Numbered from the stretch's first letter, positions 46,734 through 55,924 are shown. The stretch: 64,000 nt of DNA from Amycolatopsis japonica (GCF_000732925.1 NZ_CP008953.1:3596001-3660000); one strand, 5' to 3'. Translations and numbers: made by a program. The notes: a model not told the origin generated them from the letters alone.

Positions 46734-48353
46734 TCAGGACTCCACAAGGGCCCCATCGGTCAGCCGCACCCGCCGATCCACCTTGATCTCCTTCAGGAAC
46801 CGCTCATCGTGACTCACCACCACGAAAGCTCCCTGATAAGCACCCAGCGCACTCTCCAACTGTCCGACGCTGACCAGGTCCAGATTGTTCGTCGGCTCGT
46901 CCAGCAGGAGCAATTGCGGCGCGGGCTCGGCGAACAGGACGCAGGCCAGAGTGGCTCGAAGGCGCTCGCCACCGGAGAGCACTCCGACGGGAAGCTGGCT
47001 TCGCGCGCCCCGGAACAGGAAGCGGGCGAGCAGGGTCATCCGCTGAGATTCGGGCAGGCTCGGGGCGAAGGTGGCGAAGTTCTCGGCGATGGTCCGGTCG
47101 AGGTCCAGGAGATCGAGTCGTTGGGACAGATACGCGATCCGGCCCTCCGCCCGCTTCAGTGCGCCGCTGTCCGGCGTGAGGTCGCCGTTGAGTACCCGTA
47201 GGAGTGTCGACTTCCCTGTGCCGTTCCCGCCGGTCAGCGCGATCCGTTCGGGGCCGCGGATCGTCAGGTCGACGCCGTCGCCCGCGAAGACGCTCCGGTC
47301 GCCGTAGCGGACCTGGATGTGCTCGCCGTGGAACATCGTGCGCCCGGCGGGGACGTTGGTGCCCGGCAGGATCAGCGCGATCTTCTGGTCGTCGCGGAGG
47401 GAGCGTTCGGCCTCGTCGAGGCGGTTCTTCGCGTCGCTGACCCGGGCCGCGTGCGTCTCGTTCGCCTTGCCGGCGGACTCTTGGGCGTTGCGTTTCATGG
47501 TGCCGGCGAAGATCTTCGGCAGACCGGCGCTGCCGAGGTTGCGGGCCGCGTTGCCCGCGCGCCGCGCCGCCCGTTCGCGTGCCTGCTGCATCTCCCGCTT
47601 CTCGCGTTTGACCTCTTGCTCGGCGCTGCGGACGTTGCGTTCGGCGACCTCCTGTTCGGCCTTGACCGCCGCTTCGTATTGGGTGAAATTCCCGCCGTGG
47701 TACCGGAGGTCGCCGCGGTCGAGTTCGGCGATCCGGTCCATCCGGTCGAGCAGTTCGCGGTCGTGACTCACCAGCAGCAGGCAGCCGGACCAGTCCTCGA
47801 GCACGCCGTAGAGCTTGCGCCGGGCGTCGAGGTCGAGGTTGTTGGTCGGTTCGTCCAGCAGCAGGATGTCCGGCCGTTTCAGCAACTGTGCCGCCAGGCC
47901 GAGGGAGATGATCTGCCCGCCGCTCAACGTCCGCAGGCTCCGGTCCAGCGAGATGCCGTCGAGACCGAGCCGGTCGAGCTGCGCGCGGGTGCGCTCCTCG
48001 ATGTCCCAATCGTTCCCGATGGTGGTGAAGTGTTCTTCGCTCGCGTCGCCGGACTCGATGGCGCTCAATGCCGCGAGCTGCGGCGCGATGCCCAGTACCT
48101 CGGCCACGTTCAGGTCGGCGGTGAGCGGCAGCGACTGCGGCAGGTAGCCGAGGACTCCCTGCGCGGAGACGGATCCGGACACCGGCCGCAGTTCGCCGGC
48201 GATCAGTTTGAGCAGCGTGCTCTTGCCCGCCCCGTTCGGCGCGACCAGGCCGGTGCGGCCGCCGGGCACGGTGAAGGACAGGTCGTCGAAGACCGGGGTG
48301 TCGTCCGGCCAGGCGAAGGACAGGGCGGACACGACGACGAAGGCGTCTGACAT
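46734..48353 (-). CDS. ABC-F family ATPase (ribosome protection or translation factor)
   Basis: A 539-residue soluble protein with two ABC domains and no membrane part. Walker A motifs are APNGAGKST and GGNGTGKST, signatures LSGGQIISLGLA and LSGGERLRATLA, and both Walker B regions read LLLLDEPTNNLDL. The domains are joined by a long charged helical linker (about 215-330) that would reach the ribosome. ABC-F proteins expel antibiotics from, or tune, the ribosome. The 5' leader has an attenuator-like hairpin and a short reading frame, as seen in antibiotic-inducible members. Confidence 0.9.
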   Translation of the reverse strand: MSDAFVVVSALSFAWPDDTPVFDDLSFTVPGGRTGLVAPNGAGKSTLLKLIAGELRPVSGSVSAQGVLGYLPQSLPLTADLNVAEVLGIAPQLAALSAIESGDASEEHFTTIGNDWDIEERTRAQLDRLGLDGISLDRSLRTLSGGQIISLGLAAQLLKRPDILLLDEPTNNLDLDARRKLYGVLEDWSGCLLLVSHDRELLDRMDRIAELDRGDLRYHGGNFTQYEAAVKAEQEVAERNVRSAEQEVKREKREMQQARERAARRAGNAARNLGSAGLPKIFAGTMKRNAQESAGKANETHAARVSDAKNRLDEAERSLRDDQKIALILPGTNVPAGRTMFHGEHIQVRYGDRSVFAGDGVDLTIRGPERIALTGGNGTGKSTLLRVLNGDLTPDSGALKRAEGRIAYLSQRLDLLDLDRTIAENFATFAPSLPESQRMTLLARFLFRGARSQLPVGVLSGGERLRATLACVLFAEPAPQLLLLDEPTNNLDLVSVGQLESALGAYQGAFVVVSHDERFLKEIKVDRRVRLTDGALVES

Positions 48354-48430
48354 GGAAATGACCTCGTGGAAGACAGCGGGCGCCGCAAGGCCGCACCGCG
48401 GTGGACGTGGCTGTGAAGGGACGACAAAGT

Positions 48431-48494
48431 GGCCACGTCGGCGTCAACGCCGGTGGCCTGCCAACTCCGGCTCACCCGGAGATGTCGTCTTCAC
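48431..48494 (-). promoter_or_regulatory. Attenuator-like leader of the ABC-F gene
   Basis: On the minus strand a 16-codon frame (GTG at 48494, peptide MKTTSPGEPELAGHRR) stops at 48444-48446, inside the loop of a hairpin with arms GGCCAC...GGCG and CGCC...GTGGCC (48431-48458). The hairpin is followed by a short T-rich stretch about 80 bases before the ABC-F start. Ribosome stalling on the peptide could prevent the hairpin from forming. No ribosome site is obvious for the small frame. Confidence 0.4.
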
Positions 48495-48780
48495 CTGCCA
48501 CGTCTGGTCTCCCTGTTCGTCGATCAGGTCCGTCCCCACGATAACAAGACCTGCCGGGACTCGGCCACCGCATTCCCGCCGCGCGACCGTGATCCGGTAC
48601 GACTTCCGCTTTGTATTCGGTTTTTCGCCACGATTCCCGATAATCGGTAATCGTGTGATGTGGATCATATCCATTGAGGGAAAGGGGTGGCACTTCTAGT
48701 GTTCTCGATGTGACGGTTTCGCGACTGGGGAATTCCGCGAAATCGTCATCATCCGATTCCTCGACCTGAGAGGTTCTTCG
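48495..48780. other. Promoter region between ABC-F leader and beta-helix gene
   Basis: About 290 bases. It is noticeably AT-richer than the surroundings near 48595-48700 (TTTGTATTCGG, GATCATATCC). It should contain both divergent promoters. ATAATCGG-type and CGATTATCG-like inverted pieces lie at 48637-48652. No gene was supported. Confidence 0.4.
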
Positions 48781-50085
48781 ATGAAGCCGACTGCCCTATC
48801 CCGAAGACGAATCGCGACCACGGCCACCGTGCTGGGGACGTTCGCCCTGGTCGCTCCACCGGCGCAAGCCGACGAAACCGCCGTTCCCTGTGATCCCGCC
48901 GCGCTGGTCCAAGCCGTCGTCGAGGCCAACGCCACCCCCGCGCCGGACACGCTGTCCCTGACGCCGAACTGCGTCTACACGCTCACGACGGTCGCCGACG
49001 CCACCTGGAACGCCGGGCTGCCCTCCATCCACGGAAAGCTCACCGTCCACGGCAACCACGCCACCATCGAACGCGCCAAGGAAGCGCCCCGATTCAGGAT
49101 CATCAACAACTGGGGCGACCTGACCCTCGACGAAGTCACGATCGCGGGCGGACACGCGCCAGACGGGGTCGGGACCGGTTCTTATGGCGACGCGAATCCG
49201 GGGGAGTCCGGCGGCGGTATCAAGAACTGGGGTCCGCTGACCATTACCGACAGCGTCATCAGCGGCAACACCGCCGGCTCGGGTGGTCCGGGCGCCGCCG
49301 CCACCGCCACCACCAGTGCGGGTAGCGGCGGCTACGGAGGATCCGGCGGTGGGATCTCGTCCTACGGTTCCCCTCAGGTGACTTTGACGATCACCCGCAC
49401 CTCGATCACCGGCAACGCTTCCGGCTCCGGAGGCCCTGGCGGAAACGGGGTGGCCGCCAAACCGGGTGGCCGAGGCGGTTCCGCCGGCTTCGGCGCCGGT
49501 GTCGACGTGCTCAGAGGCACCGTCCTGCGGCTCACCGACAGCGTCGTCACCGGCAACAGTGGCGGGAGCGGCGGCAAGGGTGGCGCAGGTGGCGCGGAGG
49601 GCGGCAGCGCCGGGCACGGCGGCAGCGGCGGCACGGGCGGTGGCCTGATCATGTCGACCAGTCCAGGTGTGCTGCTGAATCCGGTCATCACCCGCACCGC
49701 CATCACCGGCAACCACGCGGGACGCGGCGGAGATGCCGGCGTCGCGGGGCCAGGCGGATACTCCGGGATGTCCGGGTACGGAGGTCGAGGCGGCGGGCTC
49801 AGCGTGTTCGATGACAGTCTCACGCTCGACGCCGTGACGGTCGGCGACAACGCCGCGGGCGAACCTGGATCCGGCTCCTACCCGGTTCCGGCCTCCGGTG
49901 GCGGCATCCACACGCTCGACGGACGGGTGACGCTGGTGAACGGGGCCGTGGTGAGCGGTAACCGGCCGGACAACTGCACTTCCACCGCGGACGTACCCGG
50001 TTGCGTCAACGTGGTCCGGGCAGGCCCGGACCGGCGGGGCGCCGACCGTGTCACCGTGGAACGTGCCGAGCGCTCTCGCGGGTAG
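48781..50085 (+). CDS. Secreted glycine-rich parallel beta-helix protein
   Basis: A 434-residue exported protein. Residues 1-30 are a signal peptide (MKPTALSRRRIATTATVLGT, cleavage near PAQADE). The rest has repeating beta-helix rungs with the motif [IV]-T-[RD]-[ST]-x-[IV]-[ST]-G-N (ITDSVISGN, ITRTSITGN, LTDSVVTGN, ITRTAITGN, VVSGN), separated by loops of GGSGG type. This is a polymorphic-outer-membrane/pectate-lyase-like right-handed helix, with a surface or matrix role. The glycine loops raise the GC content. The C-terminus lacks an anchor. Confidence 0.82.
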   Translation: MKPTALSRRRIATTATVLGTFALVAPPAQADETAVPCDPAALVQAVVEANATPAPDTLSLTPNCVYTLTTVADATWNAGLPSIHGKLTVHGNHATIERAKEAPRFRIINNWGDLTLDEVTIAGGHAPDGVGTGSYGDANPGESGGGIKNWGPLTITDSVISGNTAGSGGPGAAATATTSAGSGGYGGSGGGISSYGSPQVTLTITRTSITGNASGSGGPGGNGVAAKPGGRGGSAGFGAGVDVLRGTVLRLTDSVVTGNSGGSGGKGGAGGAEGGSAGHGGSGGTGGGLIMSTSPGVLLNPVITRTAITGNHAGRGGDAGVAGPGGYSGMSGYGGRGGGLSVFDDSLTLDAVTVGDNAAGEPGSGSYPVPASGGGIHTLDGRVTLVNGAVVSGNRPDNCTSTADVPGCVNVVRAGPDRRGADRVTVERAERSRG

Positions 50086-50091
50086 CCCTCA

Positions 50092-50136
50092 GGCAAGGGT
50101 TGTTCGGGACGAAGAACCGCCCGAACAACCCTTGCC
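50092..50136. terminator. Bidirectional terminator at 50.1 kb
   Basis: GGCAAGGGTTGTTCGGG (50092-50108) and CCCGAACAACCCTTGCC (50120-50136) form a perfect 17-base-pair stem with an 11-base loop between two convergent stops. Confidence 0.85.
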
Positions 50137-50137
50137 G

Positions 50138-51541
50138 TCAGCTCAGCCCGTTGAGGCTGATCGTCCGGGCGTACCAGAGCGCGCTCCGCTTCGGCGTCCG
50201 CCGCTGGGTCGCGTAGTCGACGTGCACCAGGCCGAACCGCTTGGCGTACCCCTCCGCCCACTCGAAGTTGTCGAGCAGCGACCAGTAGAAGTAGCCGCGC
50301 AGGTCCACGCCCGCCTCGATCGCCTCGTACGCGGCGCGCAGATGCGAGTCGAGGAAGGCGATCCGGTCGGTGTCCGCGATGTCCCCGCCGATCAGCGCGT
50401 CGGGATACGAAGCACCGTTTTCGGTGATGTACAACGGGATCGGCCGATAGTCGCGGTGAACCTGAAGCAGGCATTCGGTGAGCCGCGACGGCTGGACTTC
50501 CCAGCCCGAGTCGGTGCGTGGTGCCGCCTCGTCGGGGACGAAATGGACGTCGGGGGAGCCGAGCCAGTCGGCGCCCGCCGGTTCGCTGCCGGGCAGGGGA
50601 GTGCCCGCGACCTGGTAGCCGCGGTAGTAGTTGATGCCCAGCCAATCGATCGGGGTGGCGATGGTCGCGAGATCGCCGTCCCGCACGAGCTCCTCGATGC
50701 CGAGCGGCGCCAGGTCGGCTCGCAGGTCCGCCGGGTAGGAGCCACGAAGCACCGGGTCCAGGAACAGCCGGTTCTGCAGACCGTCGATCCGGCGCGCGGC
50801 CTCCACGTCCACAGTGGACGATGGGTCGACCGCCGACACCGGATACAGGTTCAGTGTCACCCCCGACGACGCGGCGGGCGCGTGCCGCCGCAGGACGTCC
50901 ATCGCGAGCCCGTGTCCCAGCAGCAGATGGTGCGCGGCCGCGACGGCGGCGCGGGGCTCCTGCCTGCCGGGCGCGTGAATCCCGCGCGCGTAGCCCAGCA
51001 TCGCGGCACACCACGGCTCGTTCAGGGTGGACCAGCGCGGCACGCGGTCGCCCAGGTGCGCGACGACCGTTTCGGCGTATTCGGCGAACCGGAAGGCGGT
51101 CTCGCGGGCCGCCCAGCCGCCCTGGTCTTCCAGGGACTGGGGGAGATCCCAGTGATACAGCGTCGCCCAGGGCTCCACTCCGGCTTCGAGCAGCTTGTCG
51201 ACGAGCCGGTCGTAGAACGCGAGCCCCTGGGGATTCGGGGCGCCGCCGTCGGGCCGGATCCGCGGCCACGACAGGGAAAACCGGTACGCGCCGAGCCCGA
51301 GCCGCCGCATCAGGTCGACGTCTTCGGCGTAGCGCCGGTAATGATCGGCGCCCGGTTCCCCGGTGTCGCCGCCGACGACGGCCCCGGGGCGGCGGGCGAA
51401 GACGTCCCAGATCGAGTCCGTCCGGCCGTCGGCGGTCGTCGCCCCTTCGACCTGGAAGGCCGCGGTGGCGGCGCCCCACACGAATCCGGGCGGGAACAGC
51501 AGCGCGGTCTTCGCCCGGACACTGTCGGGATGAGCGGACAT
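50138..51541 (-). CDS. bglC: GH1 beta-glucosidase
   Basis: A 467-residue family 1 glycoside hydrolase that cleaves cellobiose and short cello-oligosaccharides to glucose. FVWGAATAAFQVEGA starts the barrel, the acid/base glutamate is in TLNEPWCAAMLGY, the nucleophile glutamate in YITENGASYPD, and WSLLDNFEWAEGY forms the aglycone side. No signal peptide, so it acts on imported sugar in the cytoplasm. It is the last gene of the cebEFG operon, 2 bases after the CebG-type permease stop. The name follows the Streptomyces locus. Confidence 0.92.
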   Translation of the reverse strand: MSAHPDSVRAKTALLFPPGFVWGAATAAFQVEGATTADGRTDSIWDVFARRPGAVVGGDTGEPGADHYRRYAEDVDLMRRLGLGAYRFSLSWPRIRPDGGAPNPQGLAFYDRLVDKLLEAGVEPWATLYHWDLPQSLEDQGGWAARETAFRFAEYAETVVAHLGDRVPRWSTLNEPWCAAMLGYARGIHAPGRQEPRAAVAAAHHLLLGHGLAMDVLRRHAPAASSGVTLNLYPVSAVDPSSTVDVEAARRIDGLQNRLFLDPVLRGSYPADLRADLAPLGIEELVRDGDLATIATPIDWLGINYYRGYQVAGTPLPGSEPAGADWLGSPDVHFVPDEAAPRTDSGWEVQPSRLTECLLQVHRDYRPIPLYITENGASYPDALIGGDIADTDRIAFLDSHLRAAYEAIEAGVDLRGYFYWSLLDNFEWAEGYAKRFGLVHVDYATQRRTPKRSALWYARTISLNGLS

Positions 51542-51543
51542 GG

Positions 51544-52401
51544 TCACCCTTTCACGGCACCTTGCATGATCCCGGCCACGATCTGGCGGCCGAGGAGGAG
51601 GAAGACGATGAGGATCGGGATGGTGGCCAGGGTGGTTCCGGCCAGCACCAGCGAATAGTCGACGTAGTAGCCGCTCTGCAGCTTCTCCAGCGCCAGCTGG
51701 ACGGTGGGGTTGCCGGCGTCCAGCACCACGAGCGGCCACAGGAAGTCGTTCCACGACGTCATGAACGTGAACATCGCCAGGATCGCCGCCGCCGGGCGGA
51801 CCGCGGGCAGGCAGACGTTCCAGAAGATCCGGATCATGCTGCAGCCGTCGACCCTCGCCGCCTCGATCAGTTCGTACGGCACCGCGTCCAGCGTGTACTG
51901 CCGCATCCAGAAGACACCGAACGCGGTCACCAGGTTCGGCACGATCACCGACTGCAACCCGCCGGCCCAGCCGAATTCCGACATGGCCATGAACAACGGG
52001 ATGATGCCGAGCTGGGTCGGCACGGCGAGGGTGATGACGATGAACACGAACAGCCCGTTCCGGCCGCGGAACCGCAGTTTGGCGAACGCGAACCCGGCGA
52101 GCGCCGAGAACAGCACCGTGGTGAGGGTGACCGTGCCGGACACGATCAGGCTGTTCCCGAGCGCCTTCCAGAACGGCACCGTGTCGAACACCCTCGCCGC
52201 GTTGGCGAAGAAGTTCCCGCCCGGCAGGAAGGGCGGCACCCGTTCGGTGAGCATCCCGCTGTCCCGGCTGGCCACCAGGAACGACCAGTAGAACGGAAAG
52301 AGCGAGCCCAGCACGAAGATCGTGAGCACGACGTAGGTCGCCCGGCGTGGTTTGCCCAGCGCCGAGACGCCCCGCTTGAGTCCCTTGTGGATCGTGGTCA
52401 T
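51544..52401 (-). CDS. cebG: Sugar ABC transporter permease, CebG/MalG type
   Basis: A 285-residue inner-membrane permease with six predicted helices and the EAA loop EAARVDGCSMIRIFWNVCLP that docks the ATPase. The N-terminal VLGSLFPFYWSFLVASRD is typical of MalG-type subunits. The ATG overlaps the stop of the CebF-type gene by 4 bases. As in Streptomyces, no dedicated ATPase is encoded here; a shared MsiK-like ATPase elsewhere would energise the transporter (inference). Confidence 0.92.
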   Translation of the reverse strand: MTTIHKGLKRGVSALGKPRRATYVVLTIFVLGSLFPFYWSFLVASRDSGMLTERVPPFLPGGNFFANAARVFDTVPFWKALGNSLIVSGTVTLTTVLFSALAGFAFAKLRFRGRNGLFVFIVITLAVPTQLGIIPLFMAMSEFGWAGGLQSVIVPNLVTAFGVFWMRQYTLDAVPYELIEAARVDGCSMIRIFWNVCLPAVRPAAAILAMFTFMTSWNDFLWPLVVLDAGNPTVQLALEKLQSGYYVDYSLVLAGTTLATIPILIVFLLLGRQIVAGIMQGAVKG

Positions 52402-53378
52402 TTCTTCTTCACCGCCGTGAGCCTGCCGGTGAGGAAGAAGTTCACCAGCGCGATCAGCACGATGATCACGAACAGCACCCACGCGATCGCCGAGGCATAA
52501 CCGAGTTCGTAGTTCTCGAAGGCCGTTTGGTAGAGGTACAACGTCACGGTCTGGAACTGGTTGGACGAGCCGCCGTTGTTCGAGCCCGGCATGGCGTCGA
52601 ACAGCTTGGGCTCGGTGAAGATCTGCAGGCCACCGATCGTCGAAGTGATCGTGACGAAGATCAGCGTCGGCTTCAGCAAGGGCAGCGTGATGCTGAAGAA
52701 CCGGCGCGCTGTCCCCGCGCCGTCGATGAGGGCGGCCTCGTGCAGTTCCTTCGGGATGGCCTGCATCGCCGCCAGCACGATCAGCGCGTTGTACCCGGTC
52801 CAGCGCCAGTTCACCATGATCGCGATCGCGACATGGCTGCTGAACCGGCCGGCCTGCCAGTCGACCGGGTCCAGCCCGATCGTCTGCAGCAGACCGTTGA
52901 CCAGCCCGTACTTCGGCCCGAACAGGTTCGCGAAGATGATGCCGAGTGCCACCAGGCTGGCGGCGTACGGGAGCAGGACGCCGACGCGCCAGCCGGTCGC
53001 CCCGCGGATCCTGGCGCTGAGCAGCGCCGCCAGGAGTACCGCGATGATCAGCTGCGGAACGCTGGAGAGCAGGAAGATGCTGACGGTGTTCTCGAGCGCG
53101 TTCCAGAACTGCGTGTCGGCGAACAGTTCCTTGAAGTTGTCCAGCCCGATGAAGGTGGGATCGTCATCACCCGCCTCCCAGCTGAACAGGGACACGTACG
53201 CCGTGTAGAGCAGCGGGAACAGCCCGACGATCCCGAACACCACGAAGAACGGGGCGATGTAGAGGTACGGCGAGACCTTGACGTCCCACCGGCTCAGCCG
53301 ATGGCGGAGGGTGGGCCGGGGCGGCGTGCGCGCCCCGGCCTTCGCCTCGTCCGGCGCGATCTTGTCGACGACGGTCAT
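52398..53378 (-). CDS. cebF: Sugar ABC transporter permease, CebF/MalF type
   Basis: A 326-residue permease. A cytoplasmic N-terminus of about 35 residues is followed by six helices (YLYIAPFFVVFGIVGLFPLL first). The EAA loop is EAALIDGAGTARRFFSITLP. It pairs with the CebG-type permease and lies 3 bases downstream of the binding-protein stop. Confidence 0.92.
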   Translation of the reverse strand: MTVVDKIAPDEAKAGARTPPRPTLRHRLSRWDVKVSPYLYIAPFFVVFGIVGLFPLLYTAYVSLFSWEAGDDDPTFIGLDNFKELFADTQFWNALENTVSIFLLSSVPQLIIAVLLAALLSARIRGATGWRVGVLLPYAASLVALGIIFANLFGPKYGLVNGLLQTIGLDPVDWQAGRFSSHVAIAIMVNWRWTGYNALIVLAAMQAIPKELHEAALIDGAGTARRFFSITLPLLKPTLIFVTITSTIGGLQIFTEPKLFDAMPGSNNGGSSNQFQTVTLYLYQTAFENYELGYASAIAWVLFVIIVLIALVNFFLTGRLTAVKKK

Positions 53379-53381
53379 CGG

Positions 53382-54683
53382 TCAGCGCGTGATCTTCTTC
53401 GCGGCGTCGAGCAGTTGCGTCCAGCCCTCGGCCGCGGACTTGCCCTGTTCGACGGCCTGCAGCGCCGGGCTCGACGCGTTCTCCTGGATCTGGCCGTCGC
53501 CGGGGCCCTTGTACTGCGGCTTCGCGACCTTCTTGGCCTGCTCGGCGAACAGCTGCCCGATCTTGGCGCCACCGAAGTAGGCGTCGGTCTCGCTCAGCAG
53601 CGCCGGGTCCTCCAGCGCCTTGACCTGGCTGGGGAAGGTGCCCTTCGCCTTGAACGCCTTGATCTGCTGCTCGGGCGCGGTCAGCCAGGCGGCGAGTTCG
53701 GCGGCTTCCTTCGGGTGCTTCGACTGGGTGGGCACGGTGAGGTACGAACCGCCCCAGTTCCCGCCGCCACCGGGGAAGGCCGCGGTGACCGCCCACTTGC
53801 CGGCGTTCTCCGGGCCGGAGTGCTCCTCGATCACGCCGAGCATCCAGGCGGGGCACACCTTCGTGGCGAAGGCGCCCTGCTTGAACCCGGAGTTCCACTC
53901 GTTGCTGAACGCGGTCAGCTTCGCCGACTGTCCTTTCGCGACTGCGGCGGTGACCTTGGTCCAGGCGTCCTTGATGCCCTGGTTGGATTCCACCGCGAGC
54001 TTGTCGTCGCTGCCGATATAGCCGGTCGGGAGCTGGTTGACCATGGCGTTGAAGTTCTGCGCGGCCGAGTCGAACCAGGCCTTCCCGCCGGACTTGGCGA
54101 CGTACTGCTCGCCCGCCGCGAAGTAGCTGTCCCAGGTCGCGAAGAGCGGTTTGACCGCTTCAGGGTCGGACGGCATTCCCGCCGCTTCGAGCATGTCCTT
54201 GCGGTAGCACATGGCCAGCGGGCCGATGTCCGTCCCGTAGCCGATGACCTTGCCGTCCTTGGTCTTCGCCGCGTCGTACTTCCAGCCGAGCCAGCGGTCG
54301 GGGGACACGTCCGCCGGGCCGATCTTGGTGAGGTCGTTGAACTTCGAGCCCTTGTCGAGGACGTTCGACAGGTGCCCTTCCTCGACGGCGGTGACGTCGG
54401 CGAGTCCGGAACCGGCGGCCAGTTTCGTGATCAGGTCCTGGTGGTACGGGCCGCCCTGGCCGGTCTTGCGGTGGGTGATCTTGATGTTCGGGTGCAGCCG
54501 CTCGTACTCGGGGATCAGCTCCTCGTAGCCGAACTCGGTGAACGTCGCCAGCGACAGCTCGACCTTGGCGTTCGGGTCGGACGCGGCGGGCGCCCCGCCG
54601 TCGTCACCGCCGCACGCCGCGAGTCCGAACGCCGTCATCGTGATACCCAGTGCCAGCACCAGGCCGTTCCGGATGCTTCTCAC
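53382..54683 (-). CDS. cebE: Cellobiose/cello-oligosaccharide-binding lipoprotein
   Basis: A 433-residue extracellular solute-binding protein. The signal peptide ends in the lipobox LAACGGDD, so it is lipid-anchored. The mature part shows VELSLATFTEFGYEELIPEY, then YHQDLITKLAAGSGLADVTA and LGWKYDAAKTKDGKVIGYGT of family 1 binding proteins. GTG 54683 is preceded by AAGGGAC. It is the first gene of the operon under three CebR-type boxes. Cellobiose specificity is inferred from boxes, GH1 and order. Confidence 0.9.
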   Translation of the reverse strand: MRSIRNGLVLALGITMTAFGLAACGGDDGGAPAASDPNAKVELSLATFTEFGYEELIPEYERLHPNIKITHRKTGQGGPYHQDLITKLAAGSGLADVTAVEEGHLSNVLDKGSKFNDLTKIGPADVSPDRWLGWKYDAAKTKDGKVIGYGTDIGPLAMCYRKDMLEAAGMPSDPEAVKPLFATWDSYFAAGEQYVAKSGGKAWFDSAAQNFNAMVNQLPTGYIGSDDKLAVESNQGIKDAWTKVTAAVAKGQSAKLTAFSNEWNSGFKQGAFATKVCPAWMLGVIEEHSGPENAGKWAVTAAFPGGGGNWGGSYLTVPTQSKHPKEAAELAAWLTAPEQQIKAFKAKGTFPSQVKALEDPALLSETDAYFGGAKIGQLFAEQAKKVAKPQYKGPGDGQIQENASSPALQAVEQGKSAAEGWTQLLDAAKKITR

Positions 54684-54720
54684 GTCATTGTGTCCCTTGC
54701 TGATGGGGGTGAGGAGAAAA

Positions 54721-54814
54721 TGGGAGCGCTCCCAGGATGCGCAGAGTCTGTCGCCAAGGTATGGCCGTGTCAAGGGCTTGTAATGAGAGCGTTTCCATCC
54801 GGGGAGCGCTCTCA
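54721..54814. promoter_or_regulatory. Three CebR-type operators
   Basis: TGGGAGCGCTCCCA (54721-54734) is a perfect palindrome identical to the CebR box known from Streptomyces. TGAGAGCGTTTCCA (54784-54797) and GGGGAGCGCTCTCA (54801-54814) are close variants. All lie between the cebE and cebR starts, so CebR should repress the transport operon and itself until cellobiose is present. Confidence 0.88.
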
Positions 54815-54866
54815 GGGTGGCGGCCCGCCGGACACTAAGCTGTCGGTGTCCGGATGGAGCTGAAGA

Positions 54867-55913
54867 GTGAAGGTGGCGCTGGTGGGGCCTCGACCAGAGG
54901 AAGACGGCAGGCCGACGCTGGAAGACGTCGCCGCGTCCGCCGGGGTCAGCCGGTCGACGGCGTCCCGTGCGCTGAACGACGACGGCTACGTCAGCGCGCG
55001 CTCCCGCGAGAAGGTCCAGGCCGCGGCCCGCGAACTCGGGTACTCCCCGAACCAGGCGGCCAGATCCCTGGTCATCAAGCGGACCGGCGCGGTCGCGGTC
55101 GTGCTGTCGGAGCCGGAGGCGCGGCTGCTCGACGACCCGTACCGCACCGCGGTCATGCGCGCGGGCTATCGCGAACTCGCCGACATCGGCTGTCAGATGG
55201 TCTTGATCTTCAGTGACACGCGCGAAGACCTCGACCGCACCGTCCGGTTCCTGGACGGCGGGCACGTCGACGGCGTGCTGGTGTTCGCGCCGCATCGCAC
55301 GGATCCGTTGCCCAAGGCGTTGCGGCAGTTGAGGATCCCGGTGGTGTACGGCGGGCAGGCGGCCGGGCTCAAACGCGGTGTCCACGTCGTCGACTTCGAC
55401 AACGAGGGCGGCGCGAAGCTCGCCGTCGCGCATCTGGTCGAGGCCGGCCATCGGCGGATCGCCACGATCGCGGGCCCGCAGGATCAGAGCGCGGCGATCG
55501 ACCGGCTCTCCGGCTGGCGCAAGACCCTTCTCGACGCCGGGCTCGACCCCGCGGATCTGATGGAAGAGGGCGACTTCACCCTGACCGGCGGGGCGAAGGC
55601 GATGTCGAATCTGCTCGCCCGGCGCCCCGACCTCGACGCCGTCTTCGTGGCCAGCGACATGATGGCCCTCGGCGCCCTCCGCACGCTGCATTCGGCCGGA
55701 CGGCGGATTCCCTCGGACGTCGCCGTCGTCAGCTTCGACGACAACGCGACCCTCGCGCCGGAGATGGACCCGCCGCTGACATCGGTCCACCAGGACCCTC
55801 GGGAACAGGTCCACGCGATGGTGGAGACCCTGCTCGCGGTGATGGACGACCGGGATCTCAAGCCCCGCCAGCGGATCTTGCCGGTCTCGCTCACGCATCG
55901 CGCCTCCAGCTGA
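54867..55913 (+). CDS. cebR: LacI-family cellobiose repressor
   Basis: A 348-residue regulator. The HTH (PTLEDVAASAGVSRSTASRA) starts at about residue 16, followed by the hinge LGYSPNQAARSLV and a periplasmic-binding-protein-like domain (GYRELADIGCQMVLIF, VFVASDMMALGALRTLHSAG). GTG 54867 has GGAG 7 bases upstream and adds a short N-terminal tail. It is divergent from the cebE operon, with matching CebR boxes in the gap. Confidence 0.9.
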   Translation: MKVALVGPRPEEDGRPTLEDVAASAGVSRSTASRALNDDGYVSARSREKVQAAARELGYSPNQAARSLVIKRTGAVAVVLSEPEARLLDDPYRTAVMRAGYRELADIGCQMVLIFSDTREDLDRTVRFLDGGHVDGVLVFAPHRTDPLPKALRQLRIPVVYGGQAAGLKRGVHVVDFDNEGGAKLAVAHLVEAGHRRIATIAGPQDQSAAIDRLSGWRKTLLDAGLDPADLMEEGDFTLTGGAKAMSNLLARRPDLDAVFVASDMMALGALRTLHSAGRRIPSDVAVVSFDDNATLAPEMDPPLTSVHQDPREQVHAMVETLLAVMDDRDLKPRQRILPVSLTHRASS

Positions 55914-55924
55914 GCCGGGGGTGG

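Noticed and set aside
45314..46756. Longer DUF222-HNH start upstream of 46567
   Set aside because: The extension runs through the degenerate palindrome and AT-rich sequence and has no family similarity; GTG 46567 with GGAG upstream is better.
49374..49850. Proline-rich minus-strand frame opposite the beta-helix gene
   Set aside because: GGSGG loops read antisense as PPLPP; no start or context.
54684..54866. ceb locus read as a maltose (mal) system
   Set aside because: The perfect TGGGAGCGCTCCCA box, the GH1 beta-glucosidase at the end and the lack of an alpha-glucosidase point to cellobiose.
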